A stretch of 64,000 nucleotides of DNA from assembly GCA_030765055.1 (NCBI GenBank), contig CM060951.1, positions 47,449,715 to 47,513,714 on the forward strand, given 5' to 3'. Made by a program: the position numbers and the translations under genes. The notes under the pieces are model-generated. The model saw only the letters and a program-made list of their open reading frames with translations, ran no database searches and was not told where the DNA came from. Shown piece by piece: positions 47,721 through 62,278 of this stretch; position 1 is the stretch's first letter; every line of letters starts with the position of its first letter. This DNA is from Mantis religiosa. Its lineage: Eukaryota > Arthropoda > Insecta > Mantodea > Mantidae.

Positions 47721-50700
47721 GCCATGCTTAGTTACTATCATATTGTCTATCGACATCCATAGCTATACTCATAAGGCTCAAAAATCGCTTCTGTGATGAT
47801 CTAACTGCTACAAGGAGCAACACAATCTGGTGCCGGTAGAGAGTGCTGTAGTCAATCTTCAAGCACACATCCATGCACACATTTAAAACTTATTTGTAGA
47901 AGTTTTAGGGGGAATACCAATCAATATTCAAGAAATAAATATGTGAACTGATATTTTTTCAGCCTTTGCACTGTTTTAAAAAGACTGAACGGTCAATCCA
48001 TGTAGCAATAACCATGATAGCTCAACATTGTATCTGTCAAGTTTATGTTTGAAAAATAGTTTTATTTCGAAAAATAAATGAGTGATTGATTACTTTACTA
48101 TACCACTCGCAAAAGTTTAAGGTATATGAACGCTGGCCAAAGCTCAAGATGAGCGTTGTTGCCAAGCGTGGTGGGCGTTCCGGCAGAGGTTCTGTGCATA
48201 CCACGTTTTACGCGCCAGCAAAGGTTCTGCCTATTTTTCTCGTAATTAAACAGCACATTAAAATCTTATCCTGACACACGTCACAACAGTGGAACATCAA
48301 GCACGGTTTCCAATCCCGTAACCTGCTTTCCAACTTAGTGTGTCTTTCCCGCAGAAAATACAGGCACGCTCCTTTTTTCTAAGCATGAAGCTGTTTCAGT
48401 ACAAATTGGTGGCACTGTGTGTACACCACATACAGCACAAGCTTCTACAGTTAATTGCTGTGTTTTGAGAAATCTACACTTGCCCTATATTCTGGATTGG
48501 AGGGCTTTCATAAAAACTTATTCATTTTAAACTATTTTTTCTGCTCTGAGAATGAATCTCTTCACGTTTGTTGATCGAAAAATCACTTGTCGCAACTTAG
48601 AGGGACATGTTCACACATTCGGATCACAAACACTGGAGAAAATGTGTATTATAATAATAATTTAGCAATATTTCAGCTCGAAATCGATTCATGACTTAAT
48701 CACTTTAACAAAATAACTAACCCTAGTCTGAAAACGAACTGGACGTTAACTCGGTCTGTTTCCAACTGCATGCAGTAGGTTAACTGTTTATTTATGCTTG
48801 GGGTAAGTGTATTCAGCAAGGAATGCTGTTGTTTCTCAGGCTTATCTGTGTTGAATGAATGGATGTTGGGTGACCATAACCATATGGCATAAAATGTGCA
48901 TCGCTCGCGTCCTAAGTATTATAAAGATTAGATTTTTGTATGATCGTGACCAGAAAATAAAATTCTTCCTTATTATGGGAGTGGCATCTTTCGTCTTCAA
49001 ATATTAACATCCAAGCGTAATTAATTAGATAATTTTCTCAGTACAGGCGCGTGAGATGCGCTGATTCGGCAGATTCGGCAGCGCTGGTAAGAGGAGCAGG
49101 CTCACTATTCGCTGGAGTCTGGATCCCTTTAACCTTTGCTGAGGAATTGCGTGGTTTACTTCAATTAAAAGTTCAAAATTTTCAATATCAGTTCTTTATA
49201 TGGAAAAACTATTCCTTAATCTTTTATTTTCTCACAAATGGCTCTAATAATGTTTTTTTTTTTTTTTTTTTTTTTTCAAAATGCAACATGTTTAAAATAT
49301 TAACGTGACTAATGAAAGCTATTACTTTGAATTCTCTAGAAATAGCCAGTAAATCACTTTCATTTTATATGATTAATATCTCGTAGGATACACAAAAAAT
49401 GTAAATTCCATTAAGGAGTCACTTCCGAGATATTTTGAATTATTAATTTGCAATGGTATTCATTTTATCCTGACAGACTTTCAGCGTCATCACATCCGCT
49501 TTTTAACCTATTGTAACATTCTTATACTTACAACGAATCTGTAAATGTGCCACGAAAGTTCATCTTATCTACCAAGAAACAAACGGAAGAGTAAGCCTGT
49601 GTAAGAAGTCACTGAAGAGAAAAATAACTATAAGAAGCCAAAACAAACAACACATTTTCGTTCACGTTTCAAAGAATTAATATCACTTTACTACAAAATC
49701 AAAGGCTTATTCAACCTTTTTGAAAAATTAAATAGTATGATGCAGTATTATTTAACTGGAATAATGTGTATTTTAACTATGATAACGTCCACATAGATCG
49801 TGAAACTGTAATCAATTTCGTGATATGAATTTATAATTAAGACTAACATAAAGCGAACAATAAAAGAATTTGCAGAAAACATGGAAATTAAGTACTTCGC
49901 TATTTGCTATATTTTTCAATTGTATCCGCAAACAGATTTAGTAAGATGTGTTTACATTTCAGTTTCAAAAGCCAATCAGATATGGTAGGGCTCAATATTC
50001 TCAAAATTGATAATTCGGACGAGAATATAGCGGATTTAAAGGGTCAGAAACATTTGTAAACTGACATTTTTTCCAGACTGTGATTGAATACTTTTTTCTC
50101 CTCTCTGTCCGAGATCTAACCACAGATGTTCTGCGTTGAACAAATACAGATTGGCAGAGTAAACAGTGAGCCGATTCAATTTTCCGGGTTTGTAAATAGA
50201 GAAATAAACTGCTCAATTAACACAAAAAGAGGTAAGCAATTAACACTGGATATGAAGATCGGATCCTGAATTCTCGCGTGACCAGAGCTGCCGGAGAAAT
50301 CACAGACTCTACAGTAGTTAGTGCAGTGTTGTCACTGTCATGCATTACGCTGAAGCAAACGCTTGGGGTGAAATATTAGACATGCAAAGCTTCTGCTTTT
50401 TCCCGCAAAAACAAACCTACGTTTTTAACTAGATGTTAAGTAAGTCTTTGTAACTTGTTTGCCTTCAGATCTTCTCTATGATCACAAAAGATCTGATAGT
50501 ATGTCTATTTTAATTGGAAAATAAAAGTAGTACACATAGATGTTGTTTAATATTTATAATTTTGTTTGATAATAATAAATGCAATGCAATAGAGGAAAAA
50601 CACTTAAAAGAAAGATGAAACAAAATTCAATTCTGAAACAATATCCGTTTCTTGGCTTTCTCTTACATAAGAACACTTCGCTAGAAGAAAGCATTAACAA

Positions 50701-50965
50701 ATTAGAATAATTTAGTAATAAATATGTTATTCGTTGTAACATGTTTATTTAAAAATATTAAATGCAAAATTTATTAAAAATGCAATTTTATCTCTTTTAC
50801 AACCCCCTTTCTTTTCCTTGAAGCCAAATACTTTCATCAGAAAAACATAAACACGTTAAGAGCTGCTAATTACAAGTTAATCTTTAGTGTGGTGTTGCAG
50901 AGAAATACCTATAGTGGTGGTGCGGGGCAAAGTTCATTATAACCCTCCAAACACCTTACCATTGA
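47721..50965. other. unassigned sequence, 3.2 kb
   Basis: A T-run lies at 49253-49276. No gene, SINE or transposon recognised. Confidence 0.4.
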
Positions 50966-50996
<31 letters not shown>

Positions 50997-51180
50997 ACGT
51001 CCTCCAAGGTTAAGTCATATCAGACGATGAATGGAATGGGTGAAATAATGCTCAAATGAGCCCGGGGTCCATAGAGCTTAGAGTTACCCAACATTCATCT
51101 TTCAGGATAAGAGAAAACGCGGAAAAAACCTTATCCAGATAACTCACCCTGACCGAGATTCAAACTGAGGACCTCTTGAA
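50966..51180 (-). mobile_element. SINE-A copy, 5' truncated, with (CAA)n tail and 12-bp target duplication
   Basis: In reverse it begins just after the A box (TTCAAGAGGTCC) and has a changed B box (CAGTTTGAATCTCGG). The hairpin region and the GGACGTAAATTACAA end are complete. The tail is (CAA)n (about 50968-50991). CCTTACCATTGA (50954-50965) and CCTTATCATTGA (51181-51192) flank it. This 5' truncation with a clean duplication fits target-primed insertion. Confidence 0.88.
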
Positions 51181-51299
51181 CCTTATCATTGAGACAAGTC
51201 TAAAGCAGCCATTATTAATAACACTTCATAATATTTTCTAGGTAATTAAGACACACTGAAAGAGAAATTTTTGCTTTCAGTGCAAAATCTCACAGCTCA

Positions 51300-51420
51300 G
51301 TCCGCGATATCAAGTGGCAACGGCTTGATCATGACCGATCAAGGCATTTCCGAAGTAAAGGATGAACCTCAGATTCGGAAGATTTCGCCTTCGATTCCCG
51401 GCGGGTCGTTCTACTGACCA
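51300..51420 (+). repeat. tRNA-like SINE fragment
   Basis: CTTCGATTCCCGGCGGG is B-box-like. AAGTGGCAACGGCTTGATC upstream may be an A box, about 70 bp away. No cloverleaf is apparent. Confidence 0.35.
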
Positions 51421-52162
51421 TAGATTTTTCTGTAGCTTCCTGAGGTTCACGTGTGAAACACTAAGTAATTCCCCTTCTACCAAGAATAATTACAATTTCA
51501 TCTGTTTCAGGGTTGTTGCCTAGCTACGGCGGCTGTGGTTTTACGCAGGAGCATAAATATCTTCGTTATTAAATTTTTTCCTGGCATTGGAGGATCTGCT
51601 GGGACTTCTCCTTCCTGGGATGAGTTTTCCAATTTTAGTATTATTACATATATTATTTTTATAATCCTAATTTTAATAATTGAAATTAGTTTTCTCTAAT
51701 CTGAGAATTAAAAACAATTAATGCTACAGATTTCTAAGACCTACTTCAAAAACGAGTATCTTACTTTTTGTTGTTAAAAAAGCACAGGGGACACATACAG
51801 TTTTAAATTAAGTTTCTAAATTATACCATTATTCTTATACCGTCCCTCTTTCGTATATAGCAGTTATATACAGTTAAATATACTGTTCTCTATACATTTA
51901 TTTTAATAAATTACATGAATCTTAGTTTAAGACCTTGTTTGTAACTACCATGTAATGTTAATACCTTTATAATTATATTATTGGTCATTATTTACACATT
52001 AATAGGTCCTGAATATTCCGACCATGCTAATAGCAACGGTCCTAGGCAACTACCTTTCGAAATGAATTCTAAGTGCAGTTACTCTTCATGAATACAAATG
52101 TATGGTAGGCTTATCTTGCTAAGTAACGTGCATTAGCCCGTGAACTCTGTACCTACTACAAA

Positions 52163-52206
52163 TATTTAAAGAAAAACATTACAAGAACGAAGTCCCCTCA
52201 GTCAGT
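52163..52206 (+). promoter_or_regulatory. possible core promoter (TATA-like plus initiator-like)
   Basis: TATTTAAA at 52163-52170 is followed by CTCAGTCAGT (52197-52206), which contains two overlapping matches to the insect initiator TCAGT. The distance from TATA to initiator is about 35 bp, slightly longer than usual. The short ORF begins only four bases after it, so the 5' leader would be very short. Confidence 0.3.
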
Positions 52207-52209
52207 AAG

Positions 52210-52368
52210 ATGACAACGCTCAAGAGTGTCCTTGTTGCAGTTGCTGCATACTTCTTTTGGTCGGTGCTGGTGAATATCTTCGATCTCGCCATGGAAGTCT
52301 TGGAAGATGTCCTTCAAATTCTTAGAGGAAGTGTTTCTGACGAGAATGGTGAAGAAGGTTTAATTTGA
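52210..52368 (+). CDS. candidate small hydrophobic peptide, 52 codons
   Basis: The frame starts at ATG 52210-52212 and stops at TGA 52366-52368. The peptide begins MTTLKSVLVAVAAYFFWSVL, a basic residue followed by a hydrophobic stretch of about 20 residues. This could be a signal peptide or a single membrane anchor. The rest, from about residue 25, is acidic and ends in DENGEEGLI. Codons look more balanced than in the surrounding AT-rich DNA. A TATA-like and an initiator-like motif lie just upstream, and AATAAA is found at 52757-52762. No family is recognised. It could be a short secreted peptide, a membrane micropeptide, the first exon of a longer gene, or chance. No splice donor is obvious within the frame. 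Confidence 0.4.
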   Translation: MTTLKSVLVAVAAYFFWSVLVNIFDLAMEVLEDVLQILRGSVSDENGEEGLI

Positions 52369-52756
52369 TTGATTTCTGGCGTGTCAGCAGCATAAACTGT
52401 CTCACTACACCTGTCACAACACTTGATTAAACGTAAATATTAGGGAAATAATATTTTGGGCGTGCTGATGTGCTTCAAAATACATTTGGTTCAAGTATGA
52501 ACTTCAGCGATGTGAAACAATTGCCTGTGTATTTGAACGAGAAGAATGTGCTTCGGATAGCCTATATCTAATACAGTTTTTAGAAACACTTCTATCACGA
52601 AACAATGACAGTGAGTATTAAGTGAGAAAGATAACATTCCGCTTTCGATTTTGACAAAATGATCTTTAAAAATGAACCTTTAAACGAATAAGCACCTTTG
52701 CTACTATATCTCACTATCTTTAGCGAATCCTTGACCGTTTCATTGTATTTTAAAGA

Positions 52757-52762
52757 AATAAA
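52757..52762 (+). promoter_or_regulatory. possible polyadenylation signal
   Basis: AATAAA lies about 390 bp after the stop of the small ORF. It is followed within 20 bp by a TTATTGTT stretch. Such hexamers are common in AT-rich DNA, so this is weak support. Confidence 0.25.
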
Positions 52763-54851
52763 AGGTTATTGTTCCCAGATAACGTCTCTTGTAGCTTTAC
52801 TTCCCATTATTAAATTTGAAAGTATTCGATTTCTTGCTTGAGAATATATATATATATACAAATAGTTTTAAGCATTTGGTTTATATCTCTATCTAAAGTA
52901 ACTCACATACTCCACAATGTTTCCAGATTTTGGCAACTACATTTGAGAGTATACTAGAAAAATCTGATACAGAGCACTGACGTGACATTCTCTACATACT
53001 ATTGTCAACGCTTATTCTTCCATATATGTACTACTGTTAATCTAGATGCATTTATAGAGATGAACTTATTATTTAATTTTATATGCCATAGACTTTGTAT
53101 TGATTTTCCAAAGTTTCCTAATGTTTAATGTTAATCTATATATACCTATATCTCAAAAATTGTATTCATTTTTCAACTCTGAGATCTTATTTAAAAACAC
53201 GACAAAATTTAATTTACCTAAGGAGAACTTCATCGTCTATATATTTATATAAGCTGAGGAATATGTTAACTGAAAATAAGCATACTTTAAAAAAATTATA
53301 CCAAACTTGGAGAACTAAAACTAATGTTAAAAATGAAAATCATTGGTTGAAGGGAAGGCAAGCCGCGTAAATATGCATGTTCCAACTTTTAATTCAGTAC
53401 ATATGTAAACAAAATATTTCATAAACATGTAAGAGTTTTACAAAGATTGAAAATCCCACTTAGAACATGTATTTACGCAGTTTTTTTCTCAAAAGGTAAT
53501 TAATATAATAAAAACATAAATAACTTTCATTTAAATCTCGTCTACGGATAGCTCTCAAAATTGCAAACTAATATGTGTTTTTAAATGATTTTCTCGAAGG
53601 CCATACTCAAGAGCTTTTATTTGAATGACCTCAATTGTTATCTTTTCTTTGAGAATATTTTCAACTTTTACTTATGCGATTAGCTGCAGAACTGAACTAA
53701 AAATGGCGTGTAATAGCGATGGAAAAACTGATTCAACTCTCAGTGACTTATTCGTTTTTAATTTGTACGCCTGTTAATCTGAATTTTATTTCAAATTTAT
53801 AAAAGAATGAATACTTTTAGGTATGTATCCGTTTATAGTCAGAAGAAATATATATTCCTACCAAGTGTGTGCCAATGTCCAGAATTAATATGAACAATTT
53901 ATGTATTCAAGTCTAACTAGTAGTTTTCAAAAGGCAAATGTGATTCACTGGATTTATCGATATTTCCTTTAGATTCTTTACTATGGTCCGTTGGTAATAT
54001 TTTCTCTTATCTCTCATAGCTGAAGTGCTGAATGTTGCTTATTAAAATGTCTAAACATTCTTTGATAAAATTCAAACTGGTTCCGAAGATGTTTCTTACT
54101 TATAAAGATCAGAATCATATTATTAATTTATAATTTGTACATTTTCCTTAATAACATAACATAATATCCATATTACATAGAAAAACCATACAAAAATCAC
54201 AATCTATATTTAAGTAAACGTAACGTAGCTTGTTACTTAATTTAACTACCTACATATTCCTGACTATTAAACAATTGCCGTATTTCGAGTAATTAAGGGA
54301 AGAATCCCGTCCTGTGAACTTGCCAATAGCAAAGCTGTAAATTCATGACGCGTTATTTTAGAAAGGTTTTAAAATACCACATTGAGGCTTTAACGAGATG
54401 TTGGTGTATCTCGCATGTATACTGAATTACTTCCATCTAACCAGTTGTTTATTAAAAAGGACAGCATTAGTTTTTTAACTATACCATGTTTTGATTAAAG
54501 TTTTCAGCGATTACTGTTTTAAAAAATAACCACGTGTACTGTTAACACCAACTAAGTCCACAAAAACGATTATAGATGCCTTTACAGCCAGAAAATTAAA
54601 TAGAGCTACTCGTATTTGCAATATTTTTTTAGAAAAAATGCCAGAAAGAAAATCATCCACACAAATAGAAGTTTAGACAGTAACCGGGTAAAACAAACAT
54701 GCACTTACTTGCAAATAGAGAGATATCAGGTGATTTGACACACAAAATATGTCACACTTAATATTACGGATTATAGAGTAAACCCTCCCATAAAATATGC
54801 ACTAAATATTACCACTACTCCAAAGCGTGGTGCAGAATTCATAATACATTA
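52763..54851. other. unassigned sequence
   Basis: AT-rich; no gene or repeat recognised. The 80-codon frame at 53128-53370 is rich in Leu, Lys and Tyr and looks like chance. Confidence 0.4.
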
Positions 54852-54900
54852 CCGTCCGATATGAGTTTAACGTGGAGGACGTAAATTACAAAGAAAAAAA
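54852..54900 (+). repeat. SINE-A fragment (3' end only)
   Basis: CCGTCCGATATGAGTTTAAC, then GGAGGACGTAAATTACAAAG, is the last part of SINE-A with an A-rich tail. Confidence 0.8.
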
Positions 54901-55310
54901 TTCTTCTTCATAATAACATTAAGTTAGACGCAACATCATTTTTGAAAATATATTTTCGTACCATTACCATGACAACAATAATAATAACAACAATAGAGGA
55001 AATTTCTATTTATAACACTGTGTTAAACTATATATATAAATAAATAATCACTTATTGGCAAATTTCCCCAGTTAGTCTTTTTACGAATCCTTTCAAAACA
55101 GTTATGTAATAATTAAGAATAGCATTGTTCGTTGGCACATGAGCGGAAATATATTATTATTTATTTACTATCCAATTTTTATTCGTATTTTACCCAAAGG
55201 TATATTAGGAATATAGTTTACAAATTTATGAATATAATAAAATTTCCAAAAACATAACAAAATTCAATATCAAGCTGACAAACACTAAACATCAAGATGA
55301 ATCATTTAGC

Positions 55311-55740
55311 TTAAGAAATATTACGTTCAAGAAAGCCATGAAATATTGATAAGTTCTGTAATTCCTCGGAATATGTGTAAGCGGTTTTGAGAAAGTGTAA
55401 CCTAAGGATTGAAGCAATAATTCAAGTTCGTATCTTTCAAAACAGAAAAATGGGCAATTAAATAAAATGTGAGGGACATCTTGAAGATGATATCCACAAA
55501 TAAATTAGATGTTGATTTGATTTTGAATCGAAATAAGGAAGCTGAAAATTTGCCATGTCCAGTTAAGAATTGAGTGAGAACATAGTTAGAATTAACGAAT
55601 TTACATTTATGTCTGTCAGAAAGTGTTGGGAAATATAAATCCTTAGTCAAAGCACCACAATCACTTTTTAACAAGTATTCCTTTCAGTCGTTTATGATAA
55701 TTTCCTTTAATGTTTGCTTCACATAAGAAATAGGGCATAG
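55311..55740 (-). pseudogene. LINE RNase H / C-terminal fragment
   Basis: The minus-strand frame contains CKFVNSNYVLTQFLTGHGKF, typical of the end of the RNase H domain in LINE polyproteins. After a frameshift near 55490 the next frame reads CGYHLQDVPHILFNCPFF, with the CG...H...C pattern that follows that domain. It then runs to a stop at 55311-55313 (SIFHGFLERNIS). The sequence upstream has PISYVKQTLKEI and ends near 55740 with stops. It is a truncated, inactive copy of an RNase H-bearing LINE, separate from the family at 59718-60800. The clade is not determined. Confidence 0.75.
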
Positions 55741-56934
55741 AGCGTAAGTCTCTGAAAGATTTGAAGATTAATTCACACAAATGAAAAAGGTAAAATATTA
55801 ATGTTGATTATTTGAAAATTAAGGCCGCTATGCATACTGTAAGTTATAAAAAAATTCCTTACCGTGCAATTCTATCAATCCCCGGACTTAACTTTCTATT
55901 AACTTTGCTTATGTTTGTATTTCGGAATATATCCCTTAGAAGATACTTCCATCAGGAGCTTAACTTTCTATTTCGGAATATATCCCTTAGTAAATGGTTC
56001 CTTCAAGGGGTTGGTAGCAGCGTGTAGTTCATCGCCGAAGCTAACAAATTCCAACAGCAGATGTAGATCACCTATACCAACGCATGCATGCAACCCATAC
56101 TCTGCTATATCTGTAAGAGCTTCCAAAAGGAATTTGTGAAAATTATGGTCAGACACAGGAACCAAGATGCTATCTGAGAGCTTTGTATTGCAATGGATTC
56201 TAATCACTCTTGAAATGTACGCTTCCTGCCTTTTCGTTTTACCGAATTTAATCCTTTAACGTCGATCAACAAAATTACGGATTAGGGAAGATATATTAGA
56301 CAAGGTTAGATCGTAAATTTAACGGGTGTATTGTGATTTATTCATTAATTGTATCGGAAGTAACACCAACACCAAATTCAAGTGGGATACATCTTAAACA
56401 TACATGCTTACCATGGCTACGAAGAAGTGTCCTATAAAGTCGCATAGTGGGCAGTTTTATTGCTGCAGCCAGTGCTCTGAACACAAACAGGAAAAATTAA
56501 ACTTTTTTTCGTCTATTTGCTACTTGGACAGAATTTAAAACCAATCCAATTCCTTTGTGTGTTGAAATATGTTTCCTTCCATTAAATTACTATTATTATT
56601 GTGTGGCATACAAACGCAGTTCAGATGCTTTCAGGAGATGAAAAACCGATAAATCGTGTTGATATATAACCAGTAAAACGGTGAGCCTTATTTTAATTAA
56701 TGAATACCTCAAGTGATAATCAGTGCCAACTTCTGTTTATTTTCTTTCTTCTTTTTATCGTGATGTAGTCAATTCAATTTACGCTCGATATTGGTCTGTG
56801 TATTTCACAGCCGGTCCTCTCCCGAACAAATTACAATTGATAATTTACCAGAGCAATTTTGCACTACTATACGATCAGTAGGTAATTCACTCCTAATTTT
56901 AAACTTTAAATGTATACGCATTAAGAACCCCAGT
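55741..56934. other. unassigned sequence
   Basis: It may contain more decayed LINE upstream of the RNase H fragment, but I cannot follow it. A direct repeat of TTTCGGAATATATCCCTTAG occurs at 55919-55938 and 55972-55991. No gene recognised. Confidence 0.35.
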
Positions 56935-59717
<2,783 letters not shown>

Positions 59718-60800
59718 GTTCTTTTTCTTCTTCTACCTCACGGCTTTGGATTGTTTAACCCGTTCCGGCTCCAAATTGGTCTGCCCATCTTTTCTTCGGT
59801 CTTCCCTGGTTTCTTCTTCCTATAGGTTTGTAGTTTAAGGCTATTTTTTGTATTCTGTTATTATTCATCCCCTGAACATGTTCTTTCCATTGATTTCTAT
59901 TTCTTTCAATAGTATGGTTTATTTCTTCTATTTTTAATTCCGTCCTAATATCCTGATTTATCAATTTTGGTACATCCAGCTATTGCTCTTATGAATTTCA
60001 TTTCTGATGACTATATTCTCGTACTATTTCTTTTTGTTAGTGTGCATGTTTCTGATCCATAGATCAGAGTTGGTATTGCCATTGTTTTGTATAGTTTTAT
60101 TATAGAGTCCTCTCTTGCTTTATTTTTTAATGTTCTTTTAATTGTGCCTGTTATATAGTTACATTTATTTATTTTCTCTATTATGTCAGCTTTCCCTTGG
60201 TACGAGACATTACATCATAAATACTTAAAGTGTGATTTCTGCTCAATTATTATGTTATCTAACACTATTTTTGATCTTACTGAATTAATTGCTTTAAGTG
60301 CCATGGTTTTGGATTTATTTGCTGATATTTTCATTCCATATTCTGTAGCAATTTTATCTAGACTATACAGCATTTTCTGCAGGTCATCTTCATTTGTGGC
60401 CATTATTATTTGATCATCTGCATAAAACATAGTTTTCAATTTAGCTCCTGATACATTAATGCCTCCATTGGCTTTATTCGACCAAATCCCTATTATTTCG
60501 TCAACATACAAATTAAAAGGTGCGGTTGATAAAGGACAACCTTGTCTTACGCCACTATTAACTATTACTTGTTCTCTTTTATTTATTTTTATTTTAGTGT
60601 CAATGTACATACTTTTTATAACTTCAATTAGTTGTAAAGCTATGCCTCTATTATTGAAAATTCTCCACAATATCAGGGAGAAATACTTAAACTTACAAAT
60701 AAATGTGATTGGAACTTCATATGTAACAAATATTTTGAGAAAATCCGCATTGAATATTGTAAGCACCATTTTATTGTTGTGGTGGTGATGCTTACTTCGC
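59718..60800 (-). mobile_element. LINE (non-LTR retrotransposon) copy 1, 5' truncated
   Basis: The minus strand carries the second half of a reverse transcriptase ORF, then a short 3' UTR and a GAA-rich tail (TAGAAGAAGAAAAAGAAC). The 3' part is shared with 63124-63705, including GGAGCCGGAACGGG-type sequence just after the coding end. The short 3' UTR and microsatellite-like tail are typical of RTE-type LINEs, but the clade is not proven. Confidence 0.85.
59752..60775 (-). pseudogene. LINE reverse transcriptase, C-terminal half
   Basis: The first frame (to 60215) shows NNRGIALQLIEVIKSMYIDT, then GVRQGCPLSTAPFNLYVDEI (RT motif 4/5 region) and FYADDQIIMATNEDDLQKML with the YADD catalytic pair (codons at 60413-60424), then GMKISANKSKTMAL. 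A stop ends the frame after FKYL. In shifted or stop-bearing frames I can follow YGSETCTLTKRN and MKFIRAIAGCTKIDK. The last open piece (59755-59964) ends NYKPIGRRNQGRPKKRWADQ, a usual C-terminal motif of such LINE proteins. The upstream RT motifs and the endonuclease are absent. The copy is inactive. Confidence 0.88.
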
Positions 60801-60894
60801 TTAGGAATTTGCATAATGCTCAGCCCTGATTATGTCATATACTAAGCACTACCCTATTTTTCTTTGTTTCCGTTTGTTTACTGCATGACCAAAG
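60801..60894. promoter_or_regulatory. candidate intron end (branch point, pyrimidine tract, acceptor)
   Basis: TACTAAGCAC at 60839-60848 resembles a branch-point motif. TTTTTCTTTGTTTCCGTTTG follows as a pyrimidine tract. ACCAAAG ends at 60894 in a possible AG acceptor. A LINE lies just upstream. Confidence 0.35.
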
Positions 60895-61010
60895 CGGGGC
60901 TCCAGCCCGCGACCCTCTACGCGGCGGACTCTGGAGGTATACACAGTAGCGACTACGGCTACGAGCGCCAGCCTCTTTATCCAGGGTACATCTCAGCAGA
61001 AGGCTGTCAT
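60895..61010 (+). CDS. candidate internal coding exon of an unknown gene
   Basis: This 116-bp block is GC-rich and CpG-rich compared with its AT-rich surroundings. It is bounded by a plausible acceptor (CCAAAG) and a strong donor (CAT followed by GTAAGTG at 61011). The open frame reads GLQPATLYAADSGGIHSSDY, then GYERQPLYPGYISAEGCH. The composition (Tyr, Gly, Ser, Pro, Ala, one Cys) looks like an unstructured region, as in many transcription factors, but I do not recognise the protein. An in-frame ATG at 60885-60887 just before the acceptor makes a first exon starting MTKAGLQPAT an alternative. The gene would run on the plus strand, with its other exons outside the window or not recognised. 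If real, the neighbouring LINE, SINE and transposons lie in its introns. Confidence 0.45.
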
Positions 61011-61868
61011 GTAAGTGCGCCCGGAAAAGTGAACTATGACCTCCCTACTCTCTCAGGGTCAAGTAAATTCTCTGGCTTGTGACGGAGGCGGCTCACTTTG
61101 GAACTAAAAGCCTTTAAACTTGCTCTTTCTGCGGCACTAATTGTCAAAGTTGCCGGCATATCAGCGTGCTTTGTGTATTGTTCTATGTCACCATAAGGAA
61201 CTCGCAAAAGCAATTTATTTCCTTATCCCATATGCATACATTGTCTCGACGTCATAAAATAGAAATGGCGGTGTTCACCTGGCAAGTACACAATAGCGGA
61301 CATTGGAAACGTTATTTTCAAGTGACATGACATACTGAATTGTGACATAAACCTAATTCAGCCTTACATCCCTCTCGCTAGTCGCCACCATGCGGAAGCA
61401 TTGCTAATATCCGACTGCTGCACTGTCATATGCTGTGATCAAATACTTCTTCAGATTTATGTTAGCCTGTAAGTATATAACGCAAACTAAGAAACAAATG
61501 TTTTGAGAATAACTTTAAAGAAGCACAATTTATAAATGGCTTTAGGGTTAGGATTATCGAGGAAGATAGCTCCGCGGCAACCTGTGAAGCTCACATTATG
61601 AATATACTGGGTTTTATTCCTATTGGCTCGCCACTCTAATTATGTCATATTTACGTGGTTTTCTGGGTCGGCAGGCGAATGCTATGGCGGTGCCTATACT
61701 AAAAGAAACGTCTAGTTCATTACTTCTTTTCCTCATTATGTTCTTTCATCTGCATAAGGGCTGCAGGAGCAGATTCGTTTGTTGTGGGAATACGACGAAT
61801 TTTAGAAAGATTTCTCTCTGGCGAGGAGCTCCTTTCTGTTGGTGGTTGTGGAACATAAGGCATGGCTA
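61011..61868. other. unassigned sequence (candidate intron)
   Basis: It follows the donor-like GTAAGTG. No further exon was recognised, and no repeat is evident. Confidence 0.35.
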
Positions 61869-62278
61869 ACCTCTGTTTCATATAACCTTGCCCCGCTGAC
61901 CTGTATCACTCCGCGTGCAACTACCTTCCCCCTCACCCTAATTGACTAATGTTTTCGCGCCATAGACGCTTCATTATGACGCTTCCCGTCACATTTAAAC
62001 CTGCAGTAAACGTCATAATATTTGCCGGGAAGATAGATAAAATCATACAAACCAGCACACATACCTTGCAAAAATGCCTGTTTTTCTGTCTTAAATTTCG
62101 TCTCACGCCATACTTTAGTTTTCATGTGTTCTTCATTCACCCAAGTCTCGTCAAGGTAGTATATTTAGCGATTTGTATACCGGCATCATTCTGATTGTCC
62201 TTAAGTAACGTCTTCGTCACACAGCAATATCGCCTCCGTCTCTTGGCACATTTTTCTTGCCTCGTTTTTCTTTCACAT
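61869..62278 (-). mobile_element. TcB copy 2, truncated
   Basis: It shares the TcB left end (CTCTGTTTCATATAACCTTG), with TA outside at 61867-61868, and then the transposase 3' region. On the minus strand NEEHMKTKVWRETKFKTEKQ and FLQGMCAGLY correspond to the same segment of copy 1. It lacks the insertion of about 130 bp found there. Similarity stops near 62278, so the right end is missing. Confidence 0.8.
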
